From the NCBI GenBank assembly GCA_026004195.1, contig BPIQ01000002.1, positions 62,001 to 126,000 on the forward strand: 64,000 nucleotides of DNA. Reading direction: 5' to 3'. The first letter of the stretch is position 1. Each line of letters opens with the position of its first letter. The notes beneath the pieces are model-generated. The model saw nothing but the letters and a program-made list of their open reading frames with translations, was not told the DNA's origin and did no database searches. The DNA comes from Candidatus Binatia bacterium (GTDB taxonomy: Bacteria > Desulfobacterota > Binatia > HRBIN30 > BPIQ01). The position numbers were made by a program, and so were the translations under genes. Shown here in pieces: positions 36,563 through 44,219 of this stretch.

Positions 36563-37295
36563 CGTCCCCGCCTGCCTTCGTCGGTGTCGCCGTGGGCGGA
36601 CGGGGGGTGGTCAGGGTAGCCGTCGGCGTTTCGGTCGGGGTCGACGTCACGGTCGGCGTGCTCGTGGGCGGACGGAATCCGGACCTGGATGGTGCCGTCC
36701 GAAGCCGTGGCGTCGAGCACGTTGCCCACCGCGTCGCCGACTTCGAGGAACTCCGTGGAAAGCGGAAAGTCGCCCGTCGTTTTCTCCCGCCCGAAAGTTA
36801 CAGGAAAACATGGGGCCGTCGCCGAACGTGTTGACGCGGAGGACTGGTGTCGAGAACGGCCAGGATCAGAGGAGAGCCGGCACCCTCGGCCGGGAACTGA
36901 CCGATGTGGGTCGCCTGGAGTCTCTCGTCCAACTCGCAGCCTTCGAACGTGAGATTCGCCGTGTCGCAACGCCACGTCCGCGGTGTAGGTCGCCACATTG
37001 TCGCTCGATCCCGAAATCGAAAAGGTGACCGTCGCGACCTCGCCAGCGCCACCGTGACGGACTCGGAGCTCCACGGTGATTTGAGCCCGCGCCATCCCCG
37101 GCCACACCAGGAGCCAGAACGACTGCCAAGACTCCTGCACCCGGCATCATTCCTCGCATCGACCTCTTCGCCCGGCTGTCCCGCGACGCTACCGGCCGAG
37201 ACCGTAGCTTGCGCAAAAACCCGAGAAGAGCCCAACAAAAGGACAAGCGCCAAGGCCGTAGGACAGAACTTCTTCAGCATACCCAAGCTCGCCAT
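36465..37295 (-). pseudogene. Cohesin-like anchored protein split across reading frames
   Basis: Read as a whole it is a paralogue of the intact gene downstream: signal peptide (MASLGMLKKFCPTALALVLL), cohesin-like core, Thr-Pro linker and tail DDDDGCQIGTRGG...FFFRRRR. The pieces occur in different frames: 37295 frame (signal, TVSAGSVAGQPGEEV), then GVLAVVLAPGVA, then QITVELRVRHGGAGEVATVT, then TANLTFEGCELDERLQATHI, then NTFGDGPMFSCNFRAG, then TTGDFPLSTEFLEVGD, then TSTPTETPTATLTTP. Each step needs one base skipped. The part before QITVEL may be the remnant of a second gene. A ribosome binding site (AAAGGAG) and a terminator are intact. Confidence 0.7.
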
Positions 37296-37338
37296 CTTTT
37301 CACTCCTTTCCCGATCCGAAATTCGTTCGGTTCCCTTC

Positions 37339-37866
37339 TTACTGGTGAATGGACGACACGCACGCCTCCCCGAGACCCTGCCGATCGTAGCGCGGTAACG
37401 AGGGAAGCAACGACTGCCTGAAACAAGTCACCACGTCGCTGTTGACGAGACTCCCGTTCCCGCCGCAGACAGGGGGATTGTCCGGAGGTGCCGAGTCCAT
37501 CGCCGAGAAACGTGCCGTATCGGCCGGCGGTCGAGCCGTGGCCAGTAGGGACGCTCTGAAAATCGCCACGATGTCCGCGTTGTTGATAGTACCGTTTCCG
37601 AACTGGCCAGCATCGTCGCCACTGGAAGGCACGACGTCACACACGAGGAAGGCTGCTTCGGGCCCTCCCGTAGCCCCGTCGCTCGGAGCTTGCTCGAAGC
37701 TCACTTCCACGTGCACGACATCGCCCACGCGTCCTTCCGCGCTACCGACACTCACCTTGACGCACTGGTCGGGGTCGGGGCACGCAACCAGCTGCGCGGA
37801 AGCCACGGAAACTCCCCACCCCAAGCCGCCGGCAAGCGCAAGCACCCAGCCGAGCCGATTCCTCAT
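37339..37866 (-). CDS. Secreted dockerin-like protein with cohesin-like N-terminal remnant
   Basis: 175 residues. GAGGAGG precedes the ATG at 37866. Signal peptide 1-24 (ending SVASAQ). Residues 35-56 (VKVSVGSAEGRVGDVVHVEV) look like the first strands of a cohesin-like domain that is otherwise missing. Two EF-hand-like repeats follow, GNGTINNADIVAIFRASLL and GNGSLVNSDVVTCFRQSLL, the second with an added Cys, as in dockerins. Function unknown; likely part of a surface complex. Confidence 0.75.
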   Translation of the reverse strand: MRNRLGWVLALAGGLGWGVSVASAQLVACPDPDQCVKVSVGSAEGRVGDVVHVEVSFEQAPSDGATGGPEAAFLVCDVVPSSGDDAGQFGNGTINNADIVAIFRASLLATARPPADTARFSAMDSAPPDNPPVCGGNGSLVNSDVVTCFRQSLLPSLPRYDRQGLGEACVSSIHQ

Positions 37867-37885
37867 GACAGTTCCTCCTCGGTTT

Positions 37886-39337
37886 TCACCCTTGACCTTC
37901 TGCCACAAACAGGGCCATGGCGACAAGGTCTGCCGCCGAAATTTTCTCGTCTCCGCTCGTATCCACTCCGGGCCCACTTTGTAAAGCCCCACCGGCTACC
38001 TGGATCACACCGTCCCCGTCCCCGTCGAAAATCTCCGACAAGATCCGGTCGAGGTCGGCTTCGTCGACACGGCCGTCCACGTTCGCGTCGCCCACGGCGA
38101 GGACCGCCTCGTTGAAAAGGACGGAAACGGCGTCCTCGGGGTCCTCCGAGTCGCGGTTCGCCGTGACGAGATCTCGCCTTCGGTCCCCGTCGAGATCCCC
38201 GCTCGCGACGGAAACGGGGCCCGAGCCTCCGATCTCGAAGTCCTCCCTCGTCTCGAACGTGCCGTCGGCACGGCCCCGTAGAACGCTCACCGCGTCGGCG
38301 TCACCCACGGTACCCGTCACCGCAAGGTCCGGTCTTCCGTCGAGGTTGAAGTCCCAGGCGGAGACCGCCGCCGGAAACTCGCCCACGGGCACGGCACCGA
38401 CGCCCGCGAACTCGCCGCCGCCCGTACCTTGCAGGATCGACAGCGTGAAATCGTCCTCGTCGACCGTCACGATGTCGGGATGGCCGTCGATATCGAGATC
38501 GACCACCTCGAGGGCGATCGGGCCCTCGCCCACGAGAAAGTTCCGGGGCTCTCCGAACGTGCCGTCCCCGTTTCCTGGCAGTACGGCCACGTTGGCGCCG
38601 TCGGTGTTGGCAGCCACGAGGTCCACTCTACGGTCTCCGGTCACGTCGATGGCACGGACCGCCCACGGGCCGGTGAAAAGCTCCGAATCCTCGGGCACGG
38701 TCTCGAGCTCCAGGGCAAGGCAACTCCCCTCGCCGCAGTCCGAATCCGTATCGCAGGGCATCCCATCCGCGCAAGCTCCGGCAAAAAACGTTCCGTCGCC
38801 CCGCCCGAACCTCACGGAGAGAGTTCCCACGAGCTCGAACGCGTTGGCCGTCACGGCGTCGAGCATGCCGTCTCGATTCAGGTCCGCCACGTCGAGCCCC
38901 GTGGGCCCCTCGCCGGTTTCCACCTCGACGCTTTGCGTGAACGTACGTGGCGGCCCCTGGACGAGGACGAGGAGCACTCCGGCGATGTCGTGGGCCACGA
39001 CGATGTCGGGGAGGCCGTCCCGGTTCATGTCGGCGACCCTCACGGCAGACGGCCCCGCGGCAACGGGAAAGTTCGACGGCGAGCCGAAGGTCCCGTCCCC
39101 GTTACCGAAGAGGACGCTCACGTCGTCGGAGTCCGCGTTCGCCACGACGATATCCCTGGCAGCATCTTTGTCCACGTCGGCTACGACCACCGCACTGGCT
39201 GCGGGGCCGGCAGGCAACTCCACGCTCGGGGCAAAAGCGCTCGGTACGTCGGATCCGACGGCTGCGGGCGCGGGCGAAGCCACCACGCCCGCGAAAAGAC
39301 ACGCCAAACCGAACGGTGCCAAACGGCGCATACGCAT
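37886..39337 (-). CDS. Secreted FG-GAP/VCBS propeller protein with dockerin-like tail
   Basis: 483 residues; signal peptide 1-26 (VVASPAPAAV). About seven repeats of the form VADVDKDAARDIVVAN / GNGDGTFG form an integrin-alpha-like beta-propeller with Ca-binding DxDxDG-type loops. One Cys-rich insert (CADGMPCDTDSDCGEGSC) resembles the repeats of the giant proteins at 55-63 kb. The C-terminus (GDANVDGRVDEADLDRIL, VDTSGDEKISAADLVAMALF) is a dockerin pair. GGAAAGGAA precedes the start. A probable adhesin or surface scaffold. Confidence 0.87.
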   Translation of the reverse strand: MRMRRLAPFGLACLFAGVVASPAPAAVGSDVPSAFAPSVELPAGPAASAVVVADVDKDAARDIVVANADSDDVSVLFGNGDGTFGSPSNFPVAAGPSAVRVADMNRDGLPDIVVAHDIAGVLLVLVQGPPRTFTQSVEVETGEGPTGLDVADLNRDGMLDAVTANAFELVGTLSVRFGRGDGTFFAGACADGMPCDTDSDCGEGSCLALELETVPEDSELFTGPWAVRAIDVTGDRRVDLVAANTDGANVAVLPGNGDGTFGEPRNFLVGEGPIALEVVDLDIDGHPDIVTVDEDDFTLSILQGTGGGEFAGVGAVPVGEFPAAVSAWDFNLDGRPDLAVTGTVGDADAVSVLRGRADGTFETREDFEIGGSGPVSVASGDLDGDRRRDLVTANRDSEDPEDAVSVLFNEAVLAVGDANVDGRVDEADLDRILSEIFDGDGDGVIQVAGGALQSGPGVDTSGDEKISAADLVAMALFVAEGQG

Positions 39338-39676
39338 TCCTTTCCGGTCTCGGTAGATTCAGTGCTCGATCTCTCCGACCGCCAGTTCGCGCCCGGTCCC
39401 AGGGGACAGAGGCTCGGTGCTCGGAGAACCCGTACGAAGACCCATGGCCGCTACGACCAGAAGCGCGGCGCAGTATTGTCGGATACCACGTACGTTGTCA
39501 AGGTAAGCTCGAAGAGGCCCCCTTTCCGCGGGTTCGAGCAGGCGGAAAAAACGACCTATCGAGGCGGTTCCGGCCGACGAACGGGCCCGCGAGAGGCCCT
39601 TCGGGCCTCGGCCGGCTTTCCGACTCCGGGCTCGCCCGAGCTTGACAAGAAGCGGTCGCTCCGGGATTCGTGGAAC
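39338..39676. other. Divergent intergenic region between VCBS gene and moaA
   Basis: 339 bp without a supportable gene. It contains a minus-strand promoter (listed separately) and, at 39642, a perfect TTGACA on the plus strand 35 bases before the moaA ATG with only a weak -10 (GATTCG). No molybdenum-cofactor riboswitch fold was recognised by eye. Confidence 0.6.
39472..39501 (-). promoter_or_regulatory. Sigma70-like promoter for the VCBS-dockerin gene
   Basis: Minus-strand TTGACA (39496-39501, perfect), 18-base spacer and AATACT (39472-39477, 4 of 6), about 135 bp upstream of the ATG at 39337. Confidence 0.5.
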
Positions 39677-40663
39677 ATGCCCCGCGACGGTTTCGGCCGG
39701 GAGATCGACTACCTCAGGATTTCGCTCATCGATCACTGCAACTTGCGTTGCGTTTACTGCATGCCGCTCAACGGCATCCAGTTCACGCCGCCCGCGGAAC
39801 TTCTCGGGCCGGACGAAATCGAACGCGTGGTCCGCGTCGCGACCCGTGTAGGCTTCCGCAAGTTCCGGCTCACCGGTGGCGAGCCCACGCTCCGGTCCGA
39901 CCTCGTCGAAATCGTGGGGCGCATCGCGTCCGTCCCGGGTGTCGCGGACCTCTCGATGACCACGAACGGGATCCTCCTCCCGCGTCTCGCCAAGCCGCTC
40001 GCCGAGGCCGGTCTGCGTCGCGTCAACGTGCACATCGACAGCCTCCACCCGGGCCGCCTCCAGCGCATCATGCGTTTCGGTACCGTCGAGGAAATCCGCG
40101 CCGGAATCGAGGCGGCAGAAGAGGCGGGACTCGTCCCGATCAAACTCAACGCCGTGGTTGCCCGAGGGTACAACGACGAGGACGTCGTCGATCTCGCGCG
40201 GCTCACGCTCGAGCGCGACTGGCACGTCCGCTTCATCGAACTCATGCCGCTCGGTGGCGGCGAATGCGCCAAGGTCGCCGTCACGCAGTTCGTCTCGAAC
40301 CAGGAGGTCCGGGCACGCATCGAAGCCGAGCTCGGTCCGCTCGCGCCGCTGCCGCCGTCGCACCCGTCCGAAGAATCGGAGAATTTCCGCCTCCCCGGGG
40401 CACGCGGCGTGGTGGGTTTCATCTCCCCCGTGAGCCGCCCGTACTGCGGGAGCTGCAACCGCATGCGGCTCACGGCCGACGGGCGCTTTCACCTCTGCCT
40501 GTTGCGGGAAACCGAACTCGACGTGAGGGCAGCCTTGCGGAGGGGAGACGACGAAGCGGTGGCCGAGATCCTCCTGCGGGCCGTCCGCCACAAGCCGTCG
40601 GGGCACGCGCTCGAGGCGGGCGTGGCACCCGAAGAGCGCAGCATGTACCAGCTCGGCGGCTGA
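39677..40663 (+). CDS. moaA: GTP 3',8-cyclase MoaA
   Basis: 328 residues. N-terminal radical SAM cluster Cys21/Cys25/Cys28 (CNLRCVYC), LTGGEPTLR, and the C-terminal cluster CGSC...C (Cys257, 260, 274) that binds GTP. The protein ends in Gly-Gly, as required in MoaA. It starts molybdopterin synthesis from GTP. No other moa genes are adjacent. The possible promoter begins so close to the ATG that the transcript may be leaderless. Confidence 0.96.
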   Translation: MPRDGFGREIDYLRISLIDHCNLRCVYCMPLNGIQFTPPAELLGPDEIERVVRVATRVGFRKFRLTGGEPTLRSDLVEIVGRIASVPGVADLSMTTNGILLPRLAKPLAEAGLRRVNVHIDSLHPGRLQRIMRFGTVEEIRAGIEAAEEAGLVPIKLNAVVARGYNDEDVVDLARLTLERDWHVRFIELMPLGGGECAKVAVTQFVSNQEVRARIEAELGPLAPLPPSHPSEESENFRLPGARGVVGFISPVSRPYCGSCNRMRLTADGRFHLCLLRETELDVRAALRRGDDEAVAEILLRAVRHKPSGHALEAGVAPEERSMYQLGG

Positions 40664-40670
40664 ACCCGCT

Positions 40671-41366
40671 TCAGCTCGCCCCGAAACGCTCGACGGCACG
40701 CAGAAGCCCCGGGCTCGCGTTGGCCCGAGCTTCGACGCGAGCGTTCAGGTCGGCGATGTCGAGGCCGTCCGTGGTGCGCGAGAGATCGTCGACGAGACGG
40801 GTGAGCTCGCCGATTTCTTCCGGGCTGAACGCGCAAAGGCTCGCCCCGGGAGACGCCGACCGGTAGGCGAGAACGAGCCGGACGACGGTTTCACTGACAG
40901 CGCTCAGGTCCTGCTCGAGGGCGAAGACGAAGGCTCGAATCCGGGTGCTCCCGGCACCGACCTGAAGAAGGAGGCCACAGTCTCCCACGCCCACCCCTCC
41001 GAGCAACGGTACGGAGAACCTTCCCGCCTCGGTCACGTCCGAGGCCAGAAACAACGGCTCGTCGATCTCGCCGTCCGCCGCGTCCCCGTCGTCGGCAAGG
41101 TAAAGACCCACGCGCTCGGGCGTCCTCACCGGCAGGACGGAGGGAGCCAGGGCAAAGGCATCCGGGACGATGCTCCCGAGGAGGAACCCCCAGGGGCTTT
41201 CCAGCCTGGCGAAAATTCCCTGCGGCACGAGAACTTCCCCTACCACTCTCGGCGGGGGCGGCGTCGGAGGGACAGCGGGAAAGCGGGCATCGATTTCCGC
41301 GTCGTGACCGCAGGCCGCGCAGAGGACGAGTACGAAAACGGGGAAAGCCGGAAAAAGTCGTCTCAT
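40671..41366 (-). CDS. Lipoprotein of unknown function
   Basis: 231 residues from the ATG at 41366. Signal peptide with lipobox LCAAC, lipidation at Cys19. A short Pro-rich linker (PPTPPPPRVV) leads to a region with several beta strands (EVLVPQGIFARLESPWGFLL, VGLYLADDGDAADGEI) and a helical C-terminus (DIADLNARVEARANASPGLL). No family recognised. Convergent with moaA, 7 bp apart. TTGACT is present upstream but without a clear -10. Confidence 0.75.
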   Translation of the reverse strand: MRRLFPAFPVFVLVLCAACGHDAEIDARFPAVPPTPPPPRVVGEVLVPQGIFARLESPWGFLLGSIVPDAFALAPSVLPVRTPERVGLYLADDGDAADGEIDEPLFLASDVTEAGRFSVPLLGGVGVGDCGLLLQVGAGSTRIRAFVFALEQDLSAVSETVVRLVLAYRSASPGASLCAFSPEEIGELTRLVDDLSRTTDGLDIADLNARVEARANASPGLLRAVERFGAS

Positions 41367-41499
41367 GGCGAGCGCGCCCCAGAACAAAAACTGACCACCA
41401 AGAAGCTCGGAGAGTCAAGGAAATTCCGCCTTCGGGGCCGACCTTTTTCGCTGGACTCGGAACGGAAGCTCGGATAGCCATCGAAAAAAGGGCCTTCCC

Positions 41500-41826
41500 G
41501 TGCCGATGCCTCACCGAAGACCCGAAGTCGTCCGCCAGCTCTTCCTTGCCAATCTGGGCCTCCAGGCTTTCGACGCGGTCGCGACCTATCACGGCGTCCG
41601 CCTGGGGTTCGGAGAAGCCAACCCACTCCTGCGGGCCGTCTTCGAGCAGGTAGGGCTCCTCTGGGGCCTGCTTTCGGCGAAGGCGGTGGCGGGAGGGCTC
41701 CTCCTGCTCCTCTACCGCCTACGAGCTCACCGCGCAGTGGTTCCGGCGCTCGCCTTTCTCGCGGCGGCGTACTTCCTCCTGTCTTTCGTTCCCTGGACGG
41801 CACGCCTCACGCTCGGCGTGCCGTAA
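41500..41826 (+). CDS. Small membrane protein, DUF5658-like
   Basis: 108 residues from GTG (an ATG two codons on is equally possible). Three hydrophobic segments. The N-terminal motif LGLQAFDAVATYHGVRLGFG then EANPLLRAVFEQ matches the pattern of DUF5658 proteins (D-x3-T ... E-x-NP-L-L). Function unknown. It stands alone between two minus-strand genes. Confidence 0.7.
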   Translation: MPMPHRRPEVVRQLFLANLGLQAFDAVATYHGVRLGFGEANPLLRAVFEQVGLLWGLLSAKAVAGGLLLLLYRLRAHRAVVPALAFLAAAYFLLSFVPWTARLTLGVP

Positions 41827-42071
41827 GAGCCCGCGCGACCCGAAAACGAGCCCTCTTCGGAAATTGCACCGGGCATCGAGGGACGGCCTCCCGACGAGCG
41901 GGCCCGCTGGCGGAGCGACGATCCCCAGAGACCGGCCCACGACGTACGAGCAGCGGGTGAGCGGGAAAAGTCGGCCCTGGAGCGAGGCTTACCTGCGAGG
42001 CCGGTCTCCGGGCGGTGGAGAGCCCGAAGCGACCGGATGGCCGAGAGTCCGACTGCGGTTCGAATGGGCGT

Positions 42072-42542
42072 TCAGGCGGCCTGGGCGACCGGCTTACGGC
42101 GTTTGCGCTCTCTGAGCGGAACGATTTTGTGGCGCCGGGCTGCACGTAGCCGGACCCGCGAAAATTTGACGAGCGGAGTGCCGTCCGGTCTCAGATGCTG
42201 CTCGCGCCAGCGCACGAGCCCCTTTCTCAAGAACTCGGCCTCGATCCCGAGGGCCTGGCAAATCGACTCGAAAGAAAAAACCCAGCCCGAGTTCTCCCGG
42301 TCGAAAATCCACTCTTCCGCTTCCTGGAAAATCCGATGCGCCCTGCCCGACTTGGCACCGGCATACTTCTGGTAGCAGGAGATGGCGTCTTCCATGATCG
42401 CCAGCATGAGCCGTTTCTCTCCCTCCAGGAAGTGGTGACCGGCAATCAGTTCGTAGTACTGCGAAGGCAAGAGGACCTCGGGCTCCACGAGCCTCGGGAC
42501 GTGCCTCTCGGCCGTCGTCTCCCGGTTCGTTTGCGACTCCAT
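42072..42542 (-). CDS. Conserved protein of unknown function with HTH-like segment
   Basis: 156 residues; the ATG at 42542 (MESQTNRE) is favoured over upstream frames. The core has LPSQYYELIAGHHFLEGEKR, LMLAIMEDAISCYQKYAGAK and FSFESICQALGIEAEFLRKG, the last resembling a helix-turn-helix. Related sequences seem common in deltaproteobacteria without a known role (recalled). The tail is very basic (LRAARRHKIVPLRERKRRK), so nucleic-acid binding is likely. A palindromic operator-like site lies about 140 bp upstream. Confidence 0.7.
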   Translation of the reverse strand: MESQTNRETTAERHVPRLVEPEVLLPSQYYELIAGHHFLEGEKRLMLAIMEDAISCYQKYAGAKSGRAHRIFQEAEEWIFDRENSGWVFSFESICQALGIEAEFLRKGLVRWREQHLRPDGTPLVKFSRVRLRAARRHKIVPLRERKRRKPVAQAA

Positions 42543-42681
42543 ACAACCTACCCCCCTGAGCGACCGTTCCTGCTGGTTGCCCGGCGTAAAGAGCAGGGCC
42601 CATGCCACCGAGCCCCACCCCACCGAGCGCCCTTTGCGAGCGGCAGGAGCGTTTAATCTGTCTTAAAATGAATCAACGCTC

Positions 42682-42698
42682 AGTAACGAAACGTTACT
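42682..42698. promoter_or_regulatory. Operator-like inverted repeat in an AT-rich island
   Basis: AGTAACG, AAA, CGTTACT: 7-bp perfect arms with a 3-base centre, inside an unusually AT-rich patch (TTTAATC, TCTTAAAATGAATC). It is 140 bp upstream of the minus-strand start at 42542 and next to the hairpin repeats, suggesting a regulator site. Confidence 0.4.
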
Positions 42699-42790
42699 TT
42701 GCCACGCCGCGGCAAAAAGTGCAACAGCAAAAAGGGAGAGCCTCGGCGTCCGCCCCGCCCGCCCGGGACGCGTCGCCATCGTCACCCCCC

Positions 42791-43053
42791 GGACGCGACG
42801 GAGCGCGTCCCTCCGGGCCGGACGCAGCGCTCCGGGCGTGCAATCGGAGGGACCCGCTCTGTCGGGTCCGTGTTCATTCGTGGCATCGGCCGCGATCGGA
42901 CACACGATGAAAGGTGTGTCCCCCCCCGGGGACGCGACGGAGCGCGTCCCTCCGGATGGCCGTGTTCGCATGCGGCCGGGACGTCGATCCACGCACGCAA
43001 ACGGCAAGATCCATTCCCCCGCCCCCCCCGGACGCGACGGAGCGCGTCCCTCC
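42791..43053. repeat. Cluster of four short hairpin (REP-like) repeats
   Basis: Three 24-bp forward cores (42791-42814, 42930-42953, 43030-43053), each GGACGCG, loop ACGGAG, CGCGTCC, then CTCC. A reversed copy at 42846-42869 has a changed but still paired stem (GGACCCG / CGGGTCC, loop ACAGAG read in forward sense). Flanks such as GTGTTCGCATGCGGCCGGG are shared with the 54-kb cluster. The last copy ends one base before the thiolase stop. Confidence 0.8.
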
Positions 43054-43054
43054 G

Positions 43055-44200
43055 TCACCGCCTTCCGAGGATCACGACGCAGGACACGGCTCCGGGGCCC
43101 CCTACATTGTGGGCAAGTCCGATGTCGGCCTTTTTGACTTGCCGTTCTCCGCAGCGGCCGCGGATCTGCTCGACGCACTCGTAAATCATTCTCACCCCGC
43201 TCGCCCCGATGGGGTGCCCGAAAGACTTGAGCCCCCCGCTCGGGTTCACGGGCAACCTTCCGTCGATCCGCGTGGCACCTTCCTCCACGAGCTTCGGCCC
43301 CTCTCCTTTCTCGCAGAAGCCCAGATCTTCGATGTTGGAGATTTCCGTCCAGGTAAAGCAGTCGTGGACCTCGGCGAAGTCGATGTCCCGAGGACCGAGG
43401 CCCGCCATCTCGTAAGCCTGCCTGGCCGCCTTTTGCGTCGAGCGAAAACCCAGGTAGTCGAAGGTCGGGTCGAAATAGGGCCGGCCCGTGGTCACCGCGA
43501 GACCGAAGCCCTTCACCAGCACGTAGTCGTCGGTGAACTCGCGCGCCATCTCGGCCCGACAGACGATCGCGGCAGCGGCACCGTCCGTCGTGGGACAACA
43601 GTCGAAAAGGCCGAAAGGCCAGGCGATCATCGGGGCCGAGAGGACCTGTTCCTCGGTCACTTCCATGCGGAGATGCGCCTTCGGGTTGCGGGCGCCGTTG
43701 GCGTGGTTCTTGACGGCCACTTTGGCCAGGGTCCTGCGGTCCACGCCGAACGTGTGCATGTAGCGGTTCGCGGCGAGGGCGAAGAGCCCCGGTGCGGTAT
43801 TCCCCTTCGCGAGCAGCGGGTGCCCGATTCGCGGGAGCCCCCTGCCGCCGCGGTCCTTGAGCTTCTCGGCACCGAGCACGAGCACGACGTCGTACGTGCC
43901 CGAAGCAATGGCGAGGCAAGCGTTCCGGAACGCGTCCGTCCCGGTCGCGCAGTAGTTCTCGACCCGCGTGATCGGACGGTCGTAGAGGCGCAAAGCGTCG
44001 GCGAGCGACACGGCCGCCTTGCCGCCTCCGGGCCCCGGAAGGTAGGTCCCGAGATAGGCTGCGTCGATGCGGTCCGGTTCGATGCCCGCGTCCCGATAGG
44101 CCTCGAAAGCCGCATCGCAGATGAGTTCCTCGTAGCTGCGGTCGAACCGGTCGCCGAATTTCGTGCAACCGACCCCGATCACGGCCACTTCGTCTCGCAT
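43055..44200 (-). CDS. Thiolase (SCP2-type acetyl-CoA acetyltransferase-like)
   Basis: 381 residues. The acyl-accepting Cys lies in ENYCATGTDAFRNACLAIAS, and conserved His residues in AEVHDCFTWTEI and GGLKSFGHPIGASG. The C-terminal HNVGGPGAVSCVVI is the HNxGGxG form of lipid-transfer-type thiolases and aldolases. Such enzymes cleave 3-ketoacyl-CoA or do retro-aldol cleavage of steroid side chains, often with a DUF35 partner. Here the DUF35 domain is in the gene 19 bp upstream. Confidence 0.88.
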   Translation of the reverse strand: MRDEVAVIGVGCTKFGDRFDRSYEELICDAAFEAYRDAGIEPDRIDAAYLGTYLPGPGGGKAAVSLADALRLYDRPITRVENYCATGTDAFRNACLAIASGTYDVVLVLGAEKLKDRGGRGLPRIGHPLLAKGNTAPGLFALAANRYMHTFGVDRRTLAKVAVKNHANGARNPKAHLRMEVTEEQVLSAPMIAWPFGLFDCCPTTDGAAAAIVCRAEMAREFTDDYVLVKGFGLAVTTGRPYFDPTFDYLGFRSTQKAARQAYEMAGLGPRDIDFAEVHDCFTWTEISNIEDLGFCEKGEGPKLVEEGATRIDGRLPVNPSGGLKSFGHPIGASGVRMIYECVEQIRGRCGERQVKKADIGLAHNVGGPGAVSCVVILGRR

Positions 44201-44219
44201 CGGAATTCCCCCGGTCCCT

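Noticed and set aside
37442-37984. Plus-strand ORFs opposite the dockerin-like gene
   Set aside because: Shadow of a minus-strand gene with ribosome binding site and signal peptide.
39338-39676. Moco riboswitch before moaA
   Set aside because: No matching helices could be traced by eye; the promoter-like TTGACA leaves no room for a leader.
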